This document shows, piece after piece, positions 58,485-64,000 of a stretch of 64,000 nt of DNA. The stretch lies in contig NZ_BNEB01000001.1 of NCBI RefSeq assembly GCF_016860545.1, positions 372,001 to 436,000 of the forward strand. The letters run 5' to 3'. A model generated the notes under the pieces. It did not search any database. It was not told where the DNA came from and saw only the letters and a list, made by a program, of their open reading frames with translations. Both the position numbers and the translations under genes were made by a program. Numbering within the stretch: the first letter of the stretch is position 1; every line of letters begins with the position of its first letter. The DNA comes from Streptomyces asoensis. GTDB taxonomy: Bacteria; Actinomycetota; Actinomycetes; Streptomycetales; Streptomycetaceae.

Positions 58485-60104
58485 TCAGATGTGACCGACG
58501 CCCGCGCCCGCTTCCGCGTTCACGCCCCGCTTGGTGAGCAGCGCGACGAACACCGCGACGACCGCGACCCCCGCGGCGACGAGCGAGGCGAGGCTCATGC
58601 CGGAGATGAACGTGTCGTGGGCGACGTCCGTGATCTTCGCGGCGATCTCCGGCGGAGTGCCCTTGGCGACCGGGGCCACACCGACCTGGACCGCTTCGGA
58701 GGCCTGGTCGAGCTGGGCCGGGGTGAGTGCGGGCAGGCCCGCGCCCTTCCAGTTGGCGGGCAGGTCGCCGTCGACCTTGGAGGCCATCACGGCGCCGAGC
58801 ACCGCGGTACCGAGGCTGCCGCCGATCTGCATGGCCGCCTGCTGGAGGCCGCCCGCCACGCCCGACAGCTCCATGGGGGCGTTGCCGACGATGACCTCGG
58901 TCGCGCCGACCATGACCGGGGCGAGGCCGAAGCCGAGCAGGGCGAACCAGATCGACATGAGACCGCTGCTCGTGTCCGTCTCCAGCGTGGACATGCCGTA
59001 CATGGCGATCGCGGTGGCGGCCATACCCCCGGCCAGCGGGATGCGCGGGCCGAGCTTGGTGATCGCGGCGCCCGCGAGCGGCGAGCCGACGATCATCATG
59101 CCGGTCAGCGGCAGGAGGTGCAGGCCCGCGTCGATCGGGCTCATGCCGTGCACGTTCTGGAGGTAGAACGTCACGAAGAACAGGCCGCCCATGAACGCGA
59201 TCGCCATGAGGACCATGAGGACGACGCCGGCCGACAGCGGGACCGAACGGAACAGCGCCAGCGGGATGAGCGGCTCCGCGACCTTCGTCTCCCAGAAGGC
59301 GAAGGCGGCGAACAGCAGGGCCGAGCCGATCAGGAACGCCCAGGTCTTGCCGTCGGCCCAGCCCCAGGTCGGCGCCTTGATCAGGGCCCAGACCAGGCAG
59401 AACATCGCGCCCGAGAGCAGCACGATGCCGAGGATGTCGAAGGAGCGCGGGGCGTTCTCGGCGCGGTGGTCGCGCAGGATGAGCGCGCCCAGGACCAGGG
59501 CGAGGGCGCCGACCGGAACGTTGATGAAGAACACCGACTGCCAGTTGACGTGCTCGACGAGGACCCCGCCGAGGATCGGGCCGCCGGCGGTGGAGGCGCC
59601 GATGACCATGCCCCACAGGCCGATGGCCATGTTGAGCTTCTCGGCCGGGAAGGTCGCGCGCAGCAGACCGAGGGCCGCCGGCATCAGCAGCGCGCCGAAC
59701 AGGCCCTGGAAGACCCGGAAGGTGACGACCAGCGCGATGCTGTCGGAGAGGCCGATCGCGCCGGAGGCGGCGGCGAAGCCGACGACGCCTATCAGGAACG
59801 TCTGGCGGTGGCCGAAGCGGTCACCGAGCTTGCCCGCGGTGATCAGGGAGACCGCGAGGGCGAGGAAGTAGGCGTTGGTGATCCACTGCACCTCGGCGAA
59901 GGTGGCGCCCAGGTCGCTGGCGATCGCCGGGTTGGCGATGGCCACGATGGTGCCGTCGAGGGCCACCATCATGACGCCGACGGCGACGGTGATGAGGGTG
60001 AACCACGGGTGGCCGCGCAGGCCCTTGGCGGGCGGCCCGTCCGACGGGTCTGCCGGTGCCTTGCCGCCCGGCCCCGTCGTGTCGACGGTGGTCTGACTGG
60101 TCAT
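58485..60104 (-). CDS. DHA2-family MFS drug exporter
   Basis: 539 residues with 14 spans. WFTLITVAVGVMMVALDGTI and VAIANPAIASDLGATFAEVQ (span 1 region), motif A AGKLGDRFGHRQTFLIGVVG, and GASTAGGPILGGVLVEHVNW (motif C) are typical of the EmrB/QacA group. A Ser/Gly-free Ala/Val C-terminus follows. It exports antibiotics or metabolites by proton antiport. It is divergent from the TetR gene, with a palindromic operator between them, so it is probably the target of that repressor. No strong ribosome site before the ATG. Confidence 0.92.
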   Translation of the reverse strand: MTSQTTVDTTGPGGKAPADPSDGPPAKGLRGHPWFTLITVAVGVMMVALDGTIVAIANPAIASDLGATFAEVQWITNAYFLALAVSLITAGKLGDRFGHRQTFLIGVVGFAAASGAIGLSDSIALVVTFRVFQGLFGALLMPAALGLLRATFPAEKLNMAIGLWGMVIGASTAGGPILGGVLVEHVNWQSVFFINVPVGALALVLGALILRDHRAENAPRSFDILGIVLLSGAMFCLVWALIKAPTWGWADGKTWAFLIGSALLFAAFAFWETKVAEPLIPLALFRSVPLSAGVVLMVLMAIAFMGGLFFVTFYLQNVHGMSPIDAGLHLLPLTGMMIVGSPLAGAAITKLGPRIPLAGGMAATAIAMYGMSTLETDTSSGLMSIWFALLGFGLAPVMVGATEVIVGNAPMELSGVAGGLQQAAMQIGGSLGTAVLGAVMASKVDGDLPANWKGAGLPALTPAQLDQASEAVQVGVAPVAKGTPPEIAAKITDVAHDTFISGMSLASLVAAGVAVVAVFVALLTKRGVNAEAGAGVGHI

Positions 60105-60134
60105 GCGTTCGAGGTTAGTGACAGCCGCTGACAA

Positions 60135-60164
60135 TTGACAAACGACTTCATAAGTCGGTAACTG
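60135..60164 (+). promoter_or_regulatory. Promoter and palindromic operator between tetR and exporter
   Basis: TTGACA (60135-60140), an 18-nt spacer and TAACTG (60159-60164) make a good sigma-70-type promoter pointing to the TetR gene. The spacer contains the palindrome CGACTT-CAT-AAGTCG (60143-60157). The ATG of the regulator begins 7 nt after the -10, so that mRNA may be leaderless. The palindrome is the likely operator for autoregulation and exporter control. Confidence 0.7.
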
Positions 60165-60171
60165 ACACATC

Positions 60172-60798
60172 ATGGAAACTCTGCGTGAGCGCAAGAAGCA
60201 GCGCACCCGGGACGCGCTGCTGCGCGCCGCCGTGGAGCTGTTCACCTCGCGCGGGTACGAGAGGACCACCGTCGACGAGATCGCCGACGCCGTCGGGGTC
60301 TCGCAGCGCACGTTCTTCCGCTATTTCGACGGCAAGGACGAGGCCGCGCTCGCCCTGGTGGAGATGACGGTGGCGCGGTTCGTCGAGGCGGTGCGCGAAC
60401 GCCCGTCGCACGAGGCGCCGATGCAGGCCCTGCGCCAGGCCGTGCTGGACGGCTGGCACTCGATCAACGAGGTCGTGGAGTCCGTCGTCCCCGTGGAGCT
60501 GTATCTGCGCATGTACCGGGTGATCGAGTCGACGCCGGTGCTGCTCGCCGCGCACCTGCGGCGCTCGGTGGAGGTGGAGGAGGTCCTCGCGCGGGTGATC
60601 GCCGGGCGGGAGGGGCTCGACGTGGACGCCGACCCGCGGCCCCGGCTGGCGGTGGCCGTCTTCAGCGGGGTGATGCGGGTGACGGAACGGCAGTGGTCCA
60701 CCGGCGCGGACTTCAGTCTCGCGGGGATCCGCGAGCTGACGTCGTCCTACCTGGACGGGGTCGGCCCGGCCCTGCTGGGAGACTGGCGCACGGCGTGA
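60172..60798 (+). CDS. TetR-family transcriptional regulator of the divergent exporter
   Basis: 208 residues. The N-terminal helix-turn-helix is clear (TRDALLRAAVELFTSRGYER, TTVDEIADAVGVSQRTFFRY, FDGKDEAALA). The C-terminal ligand domain is helical (LRQAVLDGWHSINEVVESVV, YLRMYRVIESTPVLLAAHLR). It should repress the DHA2 exporter and itself from the palindrome in between, with release by an unknown drug-like ligand. Confidence 0.92.
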   Translation: METLRERKKQRTRDALLRAAVELFTSRGYERTTVDEIADAVGVSQRTFFRYFDGKDEAALALVEMTVARFVEAVRERPSHEAPMQALRQAVLDGWHSINEVVESVVPVELYLRMYRVIESTPVLLAAHLRRSVEVEEVLARVIAGREGLDVDADPRPRLAVAVFSGVMRVTERQWSTGADFSLAGIRELTSSYLDGVGPALLGDWRTA

Positions 60799-60901
60799 GG
60801 GCCGCGGGTCGTCACGGGGGCGCCCGGAGGAAGATCCGCGGATCCGCCGTCCGGCGTGGAGGCCTGAAGGCTGTTATGACCATTCACACGCCTGCTGAAA
60901 C

Positions 60902-60915
60902 GTGATCCGCGTCAC
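60902..60915. promoter_or_regulatory. Possible Crp-type site upstream of the DUF1023 gene
   Basis: GTGATCCGCGTCAC fits GTG-N6-GNCAC as well as GTGA-N6-TCAC, 44-57 nt before the DUF1023 start and just before a -10-like TAGTGT (60945-60950). Chance occurrence cannot be excluded. Confidence 0.35.
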
Positions 60916-60959
60916 TTGGGTCACCCGAGACCCTCCCGTTCTCCTAGTGTGTCCTTTCA

Positions 60960-62177
60960 GTGACTTCCTTCGACACCTCCCCGCAGCTCAACGTCTGGCG
61001 CGCCCTGGCCGCCCTGGCCGTGGTGTTCGTGATGCTGGCCACGACCGGCTGGACCGCGGTGCGCCACCAGCGGGAGACCACTGCACTCCAGACCTCCCGC
61101 TCGGCATGGGAGCACGGCCGGCTCGGCGGCCACCTGCTGCCGGACCCCGGCTCGGCCCCCGCCCGGCTCGCCCGCTTCTTCGCCACGCTCACCACCGCGC
61201 AGCGCGCCGCCCTGGCGCACGACTACCCGCTCGCCGTCGGCAACATGAACGGCGCCCCGGTGGAACTGCGCTACCGCGCCAACCGCACGGCGCTGCTCCA
61301 GCAGACCCGGCTCGAGCGCGCCCGTATGCACGACAAGCGGCTCAGCGCCTCGGGACAGCAGCTCGCCGAACGCCGGCTCCAGCGCTACACGTCGATGAGC
61401 GCCGGCGACCGCCAGATCCTCGCCTTCGACCCCGACGGCTCCGGCCGGGTCGCCGAGGTGTTCGGCAGTCTGGACAAGGCCGAGCGGATCTCCGTCGTCG
61501 TCCCCGGCGTCGACACCGACCTGCTCACCTTCCAGCGCACGAACCGCAAGTACTCGGCGCCCGTCGGCATGGCCCAGGCCCTCTACGCGGCCGAGAACGA
61601 GGCGAGCCCCTCGACGCGCACGGCCGTCATCGCCTGGGCGGACTACACCTCGCCCGACGGCCTCGGCATCGACTCGGCCACCGCGATGCGCGCCGAGAAC
61701 GGCGCCGTGCGGCTGAACGCCCTGCTGACCGCCCTGCCGGGCACCGCGCCCGTCTCGATGTTCTGCCACAGCTACGGCTCCGTGGTGTGCGGGGTCGCCG
61801 CGCACGCGATGCCGGACCGGGTGGCGGACATCGCGGTGGCCGGCAGCCCGGGGATGCGGGTGGAGAACGCGGCGCAGCTCGGCACCGACGCCCGGGTGTG
61901 GGCGATGCGGGACGCCGACGACTGGGTGCAGGACGTGCCGCACCTGGAGGTCGGCGGCCTGGGGCACGGCGAGGACCCGATGGCCCGGGTGTTCGGCGCG
62001 CGGGTGCTGTCCTCGCGGGAGGCGAAGGGGCACGGCGGCTACTTCGAACCGGGCACCGACAGCCTGCGCAACCTCGCCGAGATCGGCACTGGCGCGTACC
62101 ACTCGGTGGAGTGCGCCGCCGACCATGTCGCCTGCACGGTGGGTTTGTCCGATACGCCCGAGGCCGGACGCGCGTAG
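60960..62177 (+). CDS. DUF1023 alpha/beta hydrolase with N-terminal membrane anchor
   Basis: 405 residues. One N-terminal span (VWRALAALAVVFVMLATTG, about 12-30), a helical region to about 150, then an alpha/beta-hydrolase fold: ISVVVPGVDTDLLTFQRT, AVIAWADYTSP, and the nucleophile elbow MFCHSYGSVVCG (Ser). ADDWVQDVPHLEVGG and HGGYFEPGTDS supply the candidate acid and His. Actinobacterial DUF1023 enzymes are of unknown substrate. GTG start without a Shine-Dalgarno, about 9 nt from a -10-like hexamer. Confidence 0.87.
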   Translation: MTSFDTSPQLNVWRALAALAVVFVMLATTGWTAVRHQRETTALQTSRSAWEHGRLGGHLLPDPGSAPARLARFFATLTTAQRAALAHDYPLAVGNMNGAPVELRYRANRTALLQQTRLERARMHDKRLSASGQQLAERRLQRYTSMSAGDRQILAFDPDGSGRVAEVFGSLDKAERISVVVPGVDTDLLTFQRTNRKYSAPVGMAQALYAAENEASPSTRTAVIAWADYTSPDGLGIDSATAMRAENGAVRLNALLTALPGTAPVSMFCHSYGSVVCGVAAHAMPDRVADIAVAGSPGMRVENAAQLGTDARVWAMRDADDWVQDVPHLEVGGLGHGEDPMARVFGARVLSSREAKGHGGYFEPGTDSLRNLAEIGTGAYHSVECAADHVACTVGLSDTPEAGRA

Positions 62178-62217
62178 AGACGCAGGAATTGCGGCGCGTG
62201 CGAGGAGGGGACGAAGA

Positions 62218-63096
62218 ATGGGTGTCCCGCATACGATGAGCCGCATGGGTGACGTACTGGCCGGATTTCATGCCGCCTGGGAGTTCGAGTCCGATTCCGT
62301 CCTCATCCGTTACCAGCGGGGGCTGCGCACGCCGAAGCTGCTGTCGGCACTGGGGGAACGCCGGATCCCGCTGGCGGCGATCGGCCGGGTGACGCTGAGC
62401 GCCGGGCGACGCGGCACGGTCGTGCTGCGGGCGGAGCCGCGGCCGGGAGCCGACCCGCTGATGGAGGCGGCCGCGGGGCAGCTCAAGGAGGGGTGCGACC
62501 CGTACCGGCTGGTGCTGCCCGCCGAGCGGGAGACGCTCGCCGAGTACTACGCCGAGGAACTGCGCGAGCGGCTGACCCGATCGGGCCCCGCCGACCGGTT
62601 CCTCGTGGACGCGCCCGAGGCGCCGCTGTCGTTCAAGGCGTACGACGGGAAGGCCTCGTTCGACGGGCGCACGGTGCGCTTCCGCTGGTTCTGGACGGGC
62701 GCCTCGTCGGCGAAGTGGAAGGCCGGCGACCAGAGCTTCCCCGTGTCCGAGCTGAGCGGCGTCGAGTGGCGGTCGCCCGAGGTGTTCGAGGGCCATCTGC
62801 GGCTGCTGCGCGGCGAGGCGGAGCCCGTCCAGGCGGACCAGGACCCGGGGGCCGTCGTCTTCGGACTGGGGTACGGGCCGGTCCACGAGTCGCTGCCCTT
62901 CGCGGCGGCGGTCCTCGCGGCCGTCCGCGGACGCGGCGCCTCGGCGGCGGTACCGGCCCCGGCCGCCCCCGCGCCGCGCCGGGACCCCGCCGACATCGCC
63001 GAGCGGATCAGGCACCTCGGGGAACTGCACGTGGCCGGCCTGGTCACCGACGAGGAGTTCTCCGTCAAGAAGGCCGAACTGCTGGCCGAGCTGTAG
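62218..63096 (+). CDS. DUF4429 protein with C-terminal SHOCT domain
   Basis: 292 residues. Two related DUF4429 beta domains (AAWEFESDSVLIRYQRGLRT to about residue 130; KAYDGKASFDGRTVRFRW to about 230), a Pro/Ala linker and a SHOCT motif at the end (DIAERIRHLGELHVAGLVTD, EEFSVKKAELLAEL). SHOCT domains are short oligomerisation modules; the whole protein is of unknown function. ATG 62218 is chosen (AGGAGGGG 7 nt upstream). ATG 62245 (MGDVLAGFHAAW) is an alternative with a TACGAT hexamer 7 nt before it. Confidence 0.85.
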   Translation: MGVPHTMSRMGDVLAGFHAAWEFESDSVLIRYQRGLRTPKLLSALGERRIPLAAIGRVTLSAGRRGTVVLRAEPRPGADPLMEAAAGQLKEGCDPYRLVLPAERETLAEYYAEELRERLTRSGPADRFLVDAPEAPLSFKAYDGKASFDGRTVRFRWFWTGASSAKWKAGDQSFPVSELSGVEWRSPEVFEGHLRLLRGEAEPVQADQDPGAVVFGLGYGPVHESLPFAAAVLAAVRGRGASAAVPAPAAPAPRRDPADIAERIRHLGELHVAGLVTDEEFSVKKAELLAEL

Positions 63097-63227
63097 CCCT
63101 CCGGCCGCGCGCACCGGGCGGCCGCGGCCCCCGGCCGGCCGCCGCCGTGGCCGACGCGCCCCGGTGATGGGCGCGCGGCGGGACGGAGATGCGTCCCGGC
63201 CCGGGGATGCGCCCGGCCCTGGAGTGC

Positions 63228-63261
63228 GCCCGGGCCCGGGGGACGTGCCCGGGCCCGGGGG
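63228..63261. repeat. Two G/C-run direct repeats
   Basis: GCCCGGGCCCGGGGG occurs at 63228-63242 and 63247-63261 in the gap between the DUF4429 gene and the convergent reductase. Probably part of a terminator-like, self-complementary GC block. Confidence 0.5.
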
Positions 63262-63295
63262 CTGCCGTGCGGGGGTTCTGCCGTGCCGGGGGGGG

Positions 63296-64000
63296 TTACT
63301 CGCGGCCCGCGGAGGTGAACCTCATGTCCGGGTAGCGGTCGCCCGCCACCTTGCCCGCTATCGGCTCCAGCAGCGCCAGCTCCTCCTCCGTCAGGGCGAG
63401 GGCCACGGCCGCCGTGTTCTCCTCCACCCGGGAGGGCTTGCGGGTGCCCGGGATCGGCACCACGGGCAGACCGTGCGCGCGGGACCGCTGCTGGACCCAG
63501 GCCAGGGCGATCTGGCCGGGCGTCGCCCCGTGCGCCGCGGCGACCGCGCGGACCGGCTCCAGCAGGGCCGCGTTGGCGGCGGCGTTCCCACCGGTGAAAC
63601 GGGGCTGCTGACGGCGGAAGTCGTCGGCGGTGAGGTCCTGGTCGGCGTCGGCGAAGGAACCGGTGAGGAAGCCCCGCCCGAGCGGCGAGTACGCCACCAG
63701 GGTCACGCCCAGTTCACGGGCGGCCGGGACCACCTGGTCCTCGATGTCCCGGCTGAACAGCGACCACTCCGACTGCACCGCGGCGATCGGGTGGACCTCC
63801 TGCGCCGCGCGCAGCTCGGAGGCGGTCACCTCGCTCAGGCCCAGCTGCTTGACCTTGCCCTCGCGGACCAGGTCGGCCATCACGCCGACGCTCTCCTCGA
63901 TCGGCACGTTCACATCGCGCCGGTGCATGTAGTAGAGGTCGATGACGTCGACGTCCAGCCGCGCCAGGCTCGCGTCGACGGACTGCCGGATGTACGGCGC
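63296..64000 (-). CDS. Aldo/keto reductase (5' truncated by window end)
   Basis: The visible 234 residues are the C-terminal two-thirds of an NADPH-dependent aldo/keto reductase of the YhdN/general-stress-69 type. They start inside ...SVDASLARLDVDVIDLYYMH (the conserved D-L-Y-Y-x-H with the catalytic His). Then come VREGKVKQLGLSEVTASELR, AVQSEWSLFSRDIEDQVVPA, VAYSPLGRGFLTGSF and VVPIPGTRKPSRVEEN (NADPH pyrophosphate-binding loop). It reduces aldehydes or ketones of unknown identity. Start and Tyr/Asp catalytic residues are outside the window. Confidence 0.9.
   Translation of the reverse strand, partial: APYIRQSVDASLARLDVDVIDLYYMHRRDVNVPIEESVGVMADLVREGKVKQLGLSEVTASELRAAQEVHPIAAVQSEWSLFSRDIEDQVVPAARELGVTLVAYSPLGRGFLTGSFADADQDLTADDFRRQQPRFTGGNAAANAALLEPVRAVAAAHGATPGQIALAWVQQRSRAHGLPVVPIPGTRKPSRVEENTAAVALALTEEELALLEPIAGKVAGDRYPDMRFTSAGRE

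Overview
The window is a 64 kb piece of a high-GC actinobacterial chromosome, almost certainly Streptomyces. Evidence: very high G+C with strong GC3 bias, GTG/TTG starts, several start codons placed 6-7 nt after a -10-like hexamer, a fused-ATPase ECF transporter, a homodimeric aceE, TerD paralogues, and copies of palindromic repeats that I recognise from streptomycete genomes. No rRNA, IS element, prophage or CRISPR array was seen.

Layout. 1-4026: an ECF vitamin/metal transporter operon (T component, fused double ATPase, S component) with overlapping stop/start codons. 4027-10667: a secreted lytic-transglycosylase-like protein behind a structured leader, a DUF1275 membrane protein, a divergent cyp125/fadA5 steroid side-chain pair sharing a KstR-like operator, a membrane acyltransferase and two small membrane proteins. 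10824-13495: a two-gene operon, a small helical protein and a NACHT NTPase with a membrane C-terminus, that share a near-identical RHIM/BASS-like amyloid motif. 13496-25891: a GT87-PAP2 fusion, a DUF2330 protein with a 72-bp minisatellite tail, a methyltransferase, an FHA protein, DUF1992, a pair of related disordered/coiled-coil proteins, a GNAT enzyme, a DHA2 exporter fused to a winged helix, and a peptidoglycan-binding protein. 25923-43699: mostly housekeeping, envelope and stress genes, including a TMEM165/GDT1 cation transporter behind a yybP-ykoY (Mn2+) riboswitch, PhoD-like and HNH secreted enzymes, DoxX and DedA, tRNA-Val(UAC), an amidase, a deacetylase-like protein and a class A PBP with an altered SxxK motif.

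43719-52684 is a Ter-dependent stress-response cluster. An aldolase, a PRTase-TRSP-StiP fusion and a HAD phosphatase form one operon. It lies divergently from a TerD gene and is followed by a TerA-like protein, a DUF475/TerC-like membrane protein and two tandem TerD paralogues. 52797-57037 is the conserved ahpE - DUF3052 - (divergent) aceE block. The rest holds a K+ channel, a DUF4190 protein, a TetR/DHA2 divergon with a visible operator, a DUF1023 hydrolase, a DUF4429/SHOCT protein and the 3' part of an aldo/keto reductase.

The most interesting candidate is the NACHT/amyloid-motif pair. It has the architecture expected of a bacterial NLR that passes a signal to its effector by prion-like templating. 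Further items are the in-frame insertion of a palindromic repeat into the PRTase-StiP fusion, the degenerate PBP, the KstR-like box between cyp125 and fadA5, and the Mn riboswitch/TMEM165 pairing.
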